Origin: Spirosoma fluviale
Lineage (GTDB): Bacteria; Bacteroidota; Bacteroidia; Cytophagales; Spirosomataceae
Length of the DNA stretch: 6,628 nt
Direction of reading: 5' to 3'
NCBI GenBank assembly: GCA_945860325.1
Contig: CAMARL010000105.1
Coordinates: 1-6,628 of the forward strand
Under the pieces are notes generated by a model. The model ran no database searches, was not told the DNA's origin, and saw only the letters and a list, made by a program, of their open reading frames with translations. The translations under genes were made by a program, and so were the position numbers. Positions 1-5,950 of this stretch are shown here, piece after piece; the first letter of the stretch is position 1, and each line of letters begins with the position of its first letter.

Positions 1-545
1 TCCGGCATTTCTCTAAACGAAAGTCCTAAGAATTTTTTGGATCCAATGGCCGTAACTTTGGTATTCAGATGTAATAAAAACTGATCAAATCTCTTTTCAG
101 GGATGGATGTAAAATGCCGATTTAATAATAAATATTGATGGCCTATCGACATGCAAGGAACCTTAGACCCCGTCTTAAGGACATATAAACCTGTAATGGA
201 TTCGTAAAAATTAACGATGCCGTCTGGTTTAAGTTCGTCCACAAATTTTTCTAAAGAGGAGGCACTTTTACAATAGGTCTTAAATCTTGTAATGGCTTGC
301 ATAGCCGTTTTGCCCAATTGCACCGAATTCCCATTTCCATAGCTTATGGATGGGCTTTCATATTGTATCAAAGGAACATCTCCAATAAATTCAGTAAAAA
401 ATGCAGGAATTTTACGGCCCTCAAAGGACCCTACCGCATATCCCACGACCTCATGCCCCGCTTCTCGCGCGATCTGAGTCATGGAAATAGCTTGTGTTAA
501 ATGGCCTCTTCCTTCTCCCTGAACAGTGAAAATAAATTTTCCCAT
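1..545 (-). CDS. Glycosyltransferase, MurG/GT1-like (GT-B fold), N-terminal part; cut by left window edge
   Basis: An open frame starts with ATG at 545-543 and stays open to the left edge, giving 181 codons of a longer gene. The protein opens with a short beta strand (KFIFTVQ, residues 3-9) and a glycine-rich loop, GEGRGHLTQAI (10-20). This is the typical N-terminal signature of GT-B glycosyltransferases of the MurG/UDP-glycosyltransferase type, in which the N-terminal domain binds the acceptor. Further fold-like segments are ELKPDGIVNFY (105-114 region) and SIGHQYLL (133-140). The donor-binding C-terminal domain lies outside the window, so sugar and acceptor cannot be named. No signal peptide or membrane helix is visible, which suits a cytoplasmic or peripheral membrane enzyme. 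The start lies only 4 nt after the stop of the metallophosphoesterase gene, so the two are probably co-transcribed and translationally coupled. The glycosyltransferase superfamily is well supported; the specific role is unknown. Confidence 0.8.
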   Translation of the reverse strand, partial: MGKFIFTVQGEGRGHLTQAISMTQIAREAGHEVVGYAVGSFEGRKIPAFFTEFIGDVPLIQYESPSISYGNGNSVQLGKTAMQAITRFKTYCKSASSLEKFVDELKPDGIVNFYESITGLYVLKTGSKVPCMSIGHQYLLLNRHFTSIPEKRFDQFLLHLNTKVTAIGSKKFLGLSFREMP

Positions 546-549
546 GGGA

Positions 550-1362
550 TTATAATTTAATTTCTTCGGTTGTTTGGTCATCCCAAATCTCCTCGAGTTC
601 TTTCTCTAAATTGTAATTCGGATATTGGACAATGGACCATTCTCCTTCATGAGTCTCAACTAAAGCCGTCAGAGACTCGACCCAATCCCCAGAATTCATG
701 TAAATGATTCCATTGATTTCCTTGATTTCAGCTTTATGGATATGCCCACAAATAATTCCATCAGCCTGCTTTGCTTTCGCTAATTCAGCTAATTTCTCCT
801 CAAAATCGGAGATGAAATTGACCGCCGCTTTTACTTTTTGTTTGATGGTTTGCGACAATGAAAAATAGGGGAGACCGCGCCAAGTACGATATTGGTTGTA
901 CCATTTATTTAACCATAATAAAAAGGTATACCCAATGTCACCTAAATAGGCCAACCACTTCATTTGACTCGTGATGCTGTCAAAGATGTCACCATGCGTA
1001 ATGAAGAATTTTTTCCCAAAACTCTTCAACATATAATCTTGGCGGATTGAAAATTGCTTTCCTATTTTTAAAGGCAATACCTGCTCCAAAAAATCATCAT
1101 GATTACCTCTTAAGTAAATCACTTCGGTATCCCAAGAATCCATCATTTTAAGGACAGCTCTAAAAAATGAAGTGTGCTTCTTTTTCCATGACCCGCCTTT
1201 CTTTAATTGCCAACCGTCAATGATGTCTCCATTGAGAATTAACTGATGACAAGAATTTGCTTTGAGGAATTCGTTGACTTCCGCAGCCTTAGCTCCCTTG
1301 CTACCCAAGTGCAAGTCGGAAACAACAATCGTTTTATAAGTGGGCTGTACTTTGCGACCCAT
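550..1362 (-). CDS. LpxH-like metallophosphoesterase (UDP-2,3-diacylglucosamine diphosphatase family)
   Basis: A complete 270-residue protein of the calcineurin-like metallophosphoesterase fold. All metal-site motifs are visible in order: SDLHLG (15-20), NGDIIDGW (44-51), GNHDD (86-90), THGD (122-125), GHIH (206-209) and a closing NSGDWVES (223-230). These are the ligands of a two-metal centre. Size and motifs fit the LpxH group, which cleaves UDP-2,3-diacylglucosamine to lipid X in lipid A synthesis. An aromatic and hydrophobic stretch at about 131-168 could be the lid that holds acyl chains (inference). There is no signal peptide, so the protein probably acts on the inner face of the cytoplasmic membrane. 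It may be a paralogue with a different lipid substrate rather than the housekeeping LpxH, because it is paired with a glycosyltransferase gene starting 4 nt downstream; I therefore give no gene symbol. The ATG at 1362 places the first beta strand (TIVVSD) at residue 11, usual for the family. Confidence 0.85.
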   Translation of the reverse strand: MGRKVQPTYKTIVVSDLHLGSKGAKAAEVNEFLKANSCHQLILNGDIIDGWQLKKGGSWKKKHTSFFRAVLKMMDSWDTEVIYLRGNHDDFLEQVLPLKIGKQFSIRQDYMLKSFGKKFFITHGDIFDSITSQMKWLAYLGDIGYTFLLWLNKWYNQYRTWRGLPYFSLSQTIKQKVKAAVNFISDFEEKLAELAKAKQADGIICGHIHKAEIKEINGIIYMNSGDWVESLTALVETHEGEWSIVQYPNYNLEKELEEIWDDQTTEEIKL

Positions 1363-1381
1363 ATGGCAGAATTTGGTAGCC

Positions 1382-1389
1382 TAAAGCTA
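1382..1389 (-). promoter_or_regulatory. Possible Bacteroidota -7 promoter element for the metallophosphoesterase gene
   Basis: On the minus strand this reads TAGCTTTA, one mismatch from the Bacteroidota -7 consensus TAnnTTTG. It would start transcription about 10-15 nt before the ATG at 1362. A TTTTG lies upstream near 1417-1421, but the spacer would be about 26 nt, longer than the usual 19-21 nt. The call rests on position and a short motif only and is weak. Confidence 0.2.
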
Positions 1390-1449
1390 TAAACTCAAAA
1401 TAACCGAATGGTTAACAAAACGTTAAGAGTGGGTAAATAAATTATTTCC

Positions 1450-1500
1450 CATACTGTTAAGCTTTACTAACTTTTCAAAAGTTAGTAAAGCTACAGTATG
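1450..1500 (-). terminator. Long inverted repeat, probable terminator of the hexuronate operon
   Basis: Two arms form a nearly perfect hairpin. The outer 8 bp, CATACTGT (1450-1457), pairs with ACAGTATG (1493-1500). The inner 16 bp, AGCTTTACTAACTTTT (1460-1475), pairs with 1477-1492. The only interruption is a 2-nt bulge (TA, 1458-1459), and a single base (C1476) lies at the centre, so the real loop would open a few AT pairs. It begins 36 nt after the exuT stop codon and no plus-strand gene is near, so ending the right-hand operon is the simplest role. There is no clean T-run after the stem on the minus strand, only AT-rich sequence, so it is not a textbook intrinsic terminator. It could instead be a dispersed palindromic repeat or an RNA-stabilising 3' hairpin. 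Confidence 0.6.
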
Positions 1501-1536
1501 AAAATTTAAAATCGCTTTAAAATGACTGAATATCAA

Positions 1537-2817
1537 CTAGTCGATATTCGCTATTTCTAATTTGGGAGCAAGGGTATAAATGATCGCCCAGGCGATGATA
1601 TAAGCACTTCCGCACATCAAAAAGATGATGTTATAGCCATCATTGATGTTACCTAACAACTTATATTTATCTAATAAAATACCGACAATAAAAGGAAAGA
1701 AAATACCTCCTACAGAACCCGCCATTCCCCCAATACCAATAATTGAACTAACGGCTTTTTTAGGAAACATGTCTGTCGCTATGGAGTATATGTTGGCACT
1801 CCAAGCCTGATGTGACGCTGCTGCCAACGAAATTAATGCTACGGCTTGCCAGATGTTATCACAATAACGAGCCAACATAATCGGCACCACGGCAAGAGCA
1901 AATCCCAGCATGGTAAATTTACGGGCCTTAAATGAAGGCCAACCTTTATTGATTAAATAACCTGAAAGCCATCCTCCTCCAATACTACCAATGGTCGTTG
2001 CGGTATACACAATGATTAATTCTAAACTCGGCTTTTTTAAATCCAACTGGAAGCGCTCAGAGAAATAGGAAGGCAACCAAAATAGGAAAAACCACCAGAT
2101 TGGATCCGTAAACATTTTACCAAAAACGAATGCCCAAGTTTGTCTAAATCCAAATAATTTGGCCCATTTAACAGGCTCTTGGTTCTCATCTTTTTCTTCT
2201 TTATCCGCATGGATATAATCAAATTCTTCTTTTGATAAAGACTTGTGTTTTGATGGCACCTCATAATAAAACCACCAAAAGATCAACCAAACAAATCCAA
2301 TAGCCCCCGTGGCGATGAACGCCATTTCCCAACCATAGGCACCTAGAATCCAAGGTACTAAAATCGGAGCGGCAACGGCACCTATGTTGGCCCCAGAATT
2401 AAATATTCCAGTCGCCAGCGCGCGTTCGTTTTTAGGAAACCATTCTGCGGTTGTTTTGATGGCTGCAGGAAAGTTACCCGCTTCTCCTAAGCCTAATAAA
2501 CCTCGCATAAATGCAAAACTCATTGTTCCTGTAGCTAATGCATGTAACATTGCTGCAATGCTCCAAACGATGATGGAAATAGTGTAACCTAATTTAGTCC
2601 CGATGCGATCAATGATCCCACCAAATCCTAAAAGGCTTATGGCATAAGCCGCTTGAAAGGTAATAACGATGTTAGAATAATCGGACTCTGACCAATTAAA
2701 CTGATCTTCCAATACAGGTTTTAATAATCCGATAACCTGTCGATCCAGATAATTGATTGTAGTAGCGAAAAAAAGCAATGCGCAAATTCGCCAGCGATAA
2801 GTTCCTATTTTATTCAT
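1537..2817 (-). CDS. exuT: Hexuronate (galacturonate/glucuronate) MFS transporter ExuT
   Basis: A 426-residue major facilitator protein, close in length to E. coli ExuT (about 430). It shows the anion:cation symporter (ACS) family pattern: NYLDRQ in the first membrane helix (22-27), the loop 2-3 motif GGIIDRIGTKLG (66-77) and RGLLGLGEAGNFPAAIK (105-121), followed by AEWFPKNERALATGIFNSG. About twelve hydrophobic segments are split by a charged central loop at about 187-222 (KHKSLSKEEFD and an E/D/K-rich run). It probably imports galacturonate or glucuronate with protons across the inner membrane. The gene follows kdgA by 25 nt and is the last of the uxaB-uxaC-kdgK-kdgA-exuT run, which supports hexuronate over other ACS substrates such as galactarate or glucarate. 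The ATG at 2817 places the first helix right after a short basic N-terminus (YRWR), as is usual. A long hairpin follows the stop codon. Confidence 0.9.
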   Translation of the reverse strand: MNKIGTYRWRICALLFFATTINYLDRQVIGLLKPVLEDQFNWSESDYSNIVITFQAAYAISLLGFGGIIDRIGTKLGYTISIIVWSIAAMLHALATGTMSFAFMRGLLGLGEAGNFPAAIKTTAEWFPKNERALATGIFNSGANIGAVAAPILVPWILGAYGWEMAFIATGAIGFVWLIFWWFYYEVPSKHKSLSKEEFDYIHADKEEKDENQEPVKWAKLFGFRQTWAFVFGKMFTDPIWWFFLFWLPSYFSERFQLDLKKPSLELIIVYTATTIGSIGGGWLSGYLINKGWPSFKARKFTMLGFALAVVPIMLARYCDNIWQAVALISLAAASHQAWSANIYSIATDMFPKKAVSSIIGIGGMAGSVGGIFFPFIVGILLDKYKLLGNINDGYNIIFLMCGSAYIIAWAIIYTLAPKLEIANID

Positions 2818-2832
2818 GGTTTAGAGTTTTTT

Positions 2833-2853
2833 GAGGCTAATGTTATAAGCCTC
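2833..2853. repeat. Short inverted repeat spanning the kdgA stop codon
   Basis: GAGGCT (2833-2838) and AGCCTC (2848-2853) can pair as a 6-bp GC-rich stem with a 9-nt loop that contains the kdgA stop codon (2843-2845). On the transcript the stem is followed by an A-run rather than a U-run, so it is not a terminator. It could slightly affect mRNA stability or coupling between kdgA and exuT, or it may be chance. Confidence 0.3.
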
Positions 2854-3505
2854 GGTAAATTTTGATTAAGTCTGAAATTGTATTTGAAATCGATTGATAA
2901 TCTTTTTTGGCAATTAAATCAGCAGGAAATAATTGAGAACCCATCCCTACGGCTGCCGCTCCCGCCCCAAACCAAGAGGATAAACTTTCTTTGTTGGGTT
3001 CAACACCGCCGGTCACCATAATTTTGGTTTTTGGCATCGGCCCCTTGATCGCTTTAACAAATCCAGGTCCAACCACATTTCCAGGAAATATTTTGACATA
3101 TTTCGCCCCTAAGATTTCAGCATTTCTAATTTCAGTCAGTGTCATCGTGCCTGGCATCCAAGGAATATCATGTTTGGCACACACTTCGCCCACTTCAGGG
3201 GTCGTAAAAGGTTGCAACATAAAATCAGCGCCCATGGCGATGAATTCATTCGCTTGTTTAGCATCGTAAATCGTCCCAATACCCAAAACTAAATCTGGAC
3301 ATTCCTTCTCACAATAGTCAATTAACTTAGCAAAAATGGCAGGCGCTTCCGCACCGCGATTCGTAAATTCAAATACGCGAATGCCTCCGTCATAACAGGC
3401 CTTTAAAACGTGTTGGGCCACCGTTAAATCTGCATTGAAAAACAATGGGACGATTGGAGTTTCCTCTATCCGACTATATACTACATTGGACGCATTTCTT
3501 GCCAT
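2843..3505 (-). CDS. kdgA: 2-keto-3-deoxy-6-phosphogluconate (KDPG) aldolase
   Basis: A complete 220-residue class I aldolase of the KDPG/KHG family (also named eda), which splits KDPG into pyruvate and glyceraldehyde-3-phosphate in the cytoplasm. The family's active-site elements are in order: the catalytic-glutamate strand VFEFTNRG (E46, with R50 nearby), GIGT (75-78), MPGTMT (117-122), the Schiff-base lysine in YVKIFPG (K138) and the phosphate-binding glycine region VTGGV (164-168) with GAGAAAVGMGS (180-190). Length matches the E. coli enzyme (213) apart from a few extra N-terminal residues. The family also contains 2-keto-4-hydroxyglutarate and 6-phospho-galactonate aldolases, but the kdgK gene ending 2 nt upstream makes KDPG the likely substrate. 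It is the last catabolic step of the hexuronate route encoded here. A weak A-rich stretch, not a clear Shine-Dalgarno, precedes the ATG. Confidence 0.93.
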   Translation of the reverse strand: MARNASNVVYSRIEETPIVPLFFNADLTVAQHVLKACYDGGIRVFEFTNRGAEAPAIFAKLIDYCEKECPDLVLGIGTIYDAKQANEFIAMGADFMLQPFTTPEVGEVCAKHDIPWMPGTMTLTEIRNAEILGAKYVKIFPGNVVGPGFVKAIKGPMPKTKIMVTGGVEPNKESLSSWFGAGAAAVGMGSQLFPADLIAKKDYQSISNTISDLIKIYRGL

Positions 3506-3507
3506 AA

Positions 3508-4518
3508 TTATCTTTTTAATCGACCCGTTAAATCACCATTCATCACGGTTTCTATCTCGTCTAAATTTGCTAAATTAATATCACCTTCAATCGTATGTTT
3601 TAATGCTGAGGCAGCCACCCCAAATGAAAGAGATTTAGCTTCATCAAAATAAATTAAATTTCCATAAATATATCCAGCCATAAAGGCATCGCCACCCCCA
3701 ATTCGATCTACGATCTGGCTGATTTCCACTATTTCAGATTTGATGGATTTTGTTCCATTAAATGAGGCGGCGGATAAGGTATTTTGTGAGGCTGATATTT
3801 GACCTCTTTTGGTATTAATGATTTTTTTAATTCGAGGGAAACGCGCCATAATTTGCTTACAAACTGATTCCCATCCACTCTTTGTTGACCCATCGGTAAC
3901 AATGCCTAAAATATCTTCCGCATCTCCTTTTCCACAAACTATGATATCACAACCTTCAATCAAATCAGGCATTACCTCCTGAACCGTTTTGCCATATTGC
4001 CATAAGTTTTTACGGTAGTTTACATCCGCAGAAACCGTAATGCCCATTTCATTTGCGACAGCAATCGCATCCCGAACAGCCTGTGCCGCCGACTCTGAGA
4101 TCGCTGGCGAAATTCCAGTCCAGTGAAACCAACAAGCATCTTTGAAGATTTCGTGCCAATCAAAATCAGCCGGATCCAAATTTGCAAAGGCAGAATCTGC
4201 ACGGTCATAAGTTACTTGGATCGGGCGCATCGCAGCGCCAAATTCGACAAAATATAGGCCTAATCGCCCTTCGCCAAATTGAATTTCTGAGGTGTCAACA
4301 CCCACTCGAGCATAATACCCAGCGGCTGCTTTCCCTAATTCATTGGCAGGAAATTTCGTAACATGTGTAGCCGGAATACCTAAATGGGCTAAACCTCCAG
4401 CTACATTGGCTTCACCGCCACCAAAAGTAAGATTTAAACTTTGAGATTGAATGATTTTTCCATATCCTGGAGGACTGAATCGACCCATAATTTCCCCAAA
4501 CGTGACAACTTTTTTCAT
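3508..4518 (-). CDS. kdgK: 2-keto-3-deoxygluconate (KDG) kinase, PfkB family
   Basis: A complete 336-residue ribokinase/PfkB-type sugar kinase that transfers phosphate from ATP to C6 of 2-keto-3-deoxygluconate, giving KDPG for the aldolase encoded just downstream. Visible features are the N-terminal strand VVTFGEIMGRFSP (4-16), the substrate-binding glycine motif GGGEANVAGGLAHLG (33-47, PfkB signature 1), YDRADSA (104-110, the region that contacts KDG), DVNYR (165-169) and the C-terminal PfkB signature 2 DRIGGGDAFMAG (271-282), with D277 as catalytic base. The anion hole reads GGGD instead of the more common GAGD, a variant I regard as tolerated in KDG kinases. Length fits the family (about 310-345). 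The gene sits 3 nt after the uxaC stop and 2 nt before kdgA, so translational coupling is likely. Fructokinase or another PfkB kinase is possible from the fold alone; the context argues for KDG. Confidence 0.92.
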   Translation of the reverse strand: MKKVVTFGEIMGRFSPPGYGKIIQSQSLNLTFGGGEANVAGGLAHLGIPATHVTKFPANELGKAAAGYYARVGVDTSEIQFGEGRLGLYFVEFGAAMRPIQVTYDRADSAFANLDPADFDWHEIFKDACWFHWTGISPAISESAAQAVRDAIAVANEMGITVSADVNYRKNLWQYGKTVQEVMPDLIEGCDIIVCGKGDAEDILGIVTDGSTKSGWESVCKQIMARFPRIKKIINTKRGQISASQNTLSAASFNGTKSIKSEIVEISQIVDRIGGGDAFMAGYIYGNLIYFDEAKSLSFGVAASALKHTIEGDINLANLDEIETVMNGDLTGRLKR

Positions 4519-4521
4519 GCT

Positions 4522-5925
4522 TTATTCAAAGTTAAAAAATTCAGACGCATTCGTATATGAAATGTCTTTAACTAATTTGCCCAACCACTCAATGTCAGCT
4601 GGCAATTCGCCATTCTCCACATCTTGGCCCATTAAATTACAAAGGATTCTTCTAAAATACTCATGTCTAGGGAAAGAAAGGAAACTTCGTGAGTCGGTCA
4701 ACATCCCCACAAAATGACTTAAAAGACCCATATTAGATAAGGTGTTAATCTGTCTTTCCATTCCGTCTTTTTGATCCAAAAACCACCAACTAGACCCAAA
4801 TTGCATCTTTCCTACAATGGTACCATCTTGGAAATTGCCCGTCATAGTCGCTAATAATTCATTATCTCCCGGATTTAAATTATATAAAATAGTTTTAGCT
4901 AACTGGTTTGTAGAATCTAAATGATTTAAAAATTTGGACAATGGTTTTGCTTGCTCAAAATCTCCAATGGAATCAAATCCTGTATCCGGCCCCAAAGAAC
5001 CCAAAAGCCTAGCATTATTATTTCTCAAAGCTCCCAAATGAAACTGTTGGGTCCAACCTTTAGCGTGATCTAAATGAGCAAAATAAACCAGCATCGCCGA
5101 TTTAAACTGCCATTTTTCATGATCTGAAACGTTGGCACCAGAAACTAATTGGCCAAAAACCTTTGCGATCTGCTCTTCCGTATAATCTTCTGCATAAATA
5201 TGTTCTAATCCATGATCACTTAATCTTCCACCACAGGCATGAAAATAATCATGGCGCTCCCCAATGGCTTTTTTATACGTAGATAAATCTTGGATACCAT
5301 AACCAACGACCTGCGCTAACGATTTAACATAGGAATTAAACGTGGCCACATCATCCACAGCCATGGCCTTATCAGGACGAAAAGTAGGCAACACTTTAAT
5401 CGCATAGCCACTGGCTTTTATTTGTTTATGATAGCCTAAATCATCAATCGGGTCATCCGTTGTGCATAAAACTTTCACATTCATTTTAAGCAACAAGTTC
5501 TTTACGGAGTATTCCGGCGTTTTTAATAAAGCAGCACAATGGTCGTAAATTCGTTTAGCAGAAGCTGAATTTAAAACTTCAGTTACCCCAAAATACCTTT
5601 GCAACTCCAGATGAGTCCAATGGTATAAAGGATTACGCATGGTATATGGAACGGTTTCCGCCCATTTCATAAATTTTTCTTCGTCGCTCGCATTTCCTGT
5701 GATGTATTTCTCATCCACTCCATGTGCTCGCATCGCTCGCCATTTGTAATGGTCGCCATATAGCCAGGCTTGCGTTATATTATCAAACTGATGATCATCG
5801 GCAATTTGCTGAGGGACCAAATGATTATGGTAATCAATGATGGGCATCGCTGCCGCATATTGATGGTATAAAGTCTGGGCTGTTGCCGATTGCAACAAAA
5901 AATCTTGATCTAAAAACGCTTTCAT
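4522..5925 (-). CDS. uxaC: Uronate isomerase (glucuronate/galacturonate isomerase)
   Basis: A complete 467-residue member of the amidohydrolase-superfamily uronate isomerases (E. coli UxaC is 470). It interconverts D-galacturonate and D-tagaturonate, and D-glucuronate and D-fructuronate, as the first cytoplasmic step after uptake. Family landmarks are the metal-binding DYHNHL (31-36, H33 and H35), WTHLELQRYFG (103-113), TTDDPIDDL (155-163), FHLGALRNNN (295-304), GSSWWFLDQKDGM (377-389) and the highly conserved C-terminal LTDSRSFLSFPRHEYFRR (409-426), whose aspartate D411 lies in the active site of this fold. There is no signal peptide. The gene starts 25 nt after uxaB and ends 3 nt before kdgK, in the middle of the operon. 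A GAGGA lies upstream of the ATG but about 13 nt away, too far for a standard ribosome binding site. Function is very secure; which uronate is preferred in the cell is set by the neighbouring uxaB and points to galacturonate. Confidence 0.96.
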   Translation of the reverse strand: MKAFLDQDFLLQSATAQTLYHQYAAAMPIIDYHNHLVPQQIADDHQFDNITQAWLYGDHYKWRAMRAHGVDEKYITGNASDEEKFMKWAETVPYTMRNPLYHWTHLELQRYFGVTEVLNSASAKRIYDHCAALLKTPEYSVKNLLLKMNVKVLCTTDDPIDDLGYHKQIKASGYAIKVLPTFRPDKAMAVDDVATFNSYVKSLAQVVGYGIQDLSTYKKAIGERHDYFHACGGRLSDHGLEHIYAEDYTEEQIAKVFGQLVSGANVSDHEKWQFKSAMLVYFAHLDHAKGWTQQFHLGALRNNNARLLGSLGPDTGFDSIGDFEQAKPLSKFLNHLDSTNQLAKTILYNLNPGDNELLATMTGNFQDGTIVGKMQFGSSWWFLDQKDGMERQINTLSNMGLLSHFVGMLTDSRSFLSFPRHEYFRRILCNLMGQDVENGELPADIEWLGKLVKDISYTNASEFFNFE

Positions 5926-5950
5926 ATGGTATGATTAATCCTCAATAAAT

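Noticed and set aside
297..500. Plus-strand open frame of 67 codons
   Set aside because: It lies antisense to the glycosyltransferase coding region, has no recognisable motif and reads as a low-complexity mix of residues; it is a shadow of the real minus-strand gene.
1363..1449. Possible small RNA or leader gene between the hairpin and the metallophosphoesterase start
   Set aside because: Under 90 nt, with no open frame of note and no structure beyond two 5-bp inverted repeats; nothing supports an RNA gene.
2037..2264. Minus-strand open frame of 75 codons inside exuT
   Set aside because: It is another frame of a well-supported transporter gene and has no protein-like pattern.
2991..3269. 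Plus-strand open frame of 92 codons with hydrophobic residues
   Set aside because: It is antisense to kdgA, whose active-site residues in this stretch are all in place; the hydrophobic character follows from the complement of the aldolase codons.
4451..4717. Plus-strand open frame of 88 codons across the kdgK-uxaC junction
   Set aside because: It overlaps the ends of two conserved genes on the opposite strand and has no motif or upstream signal.
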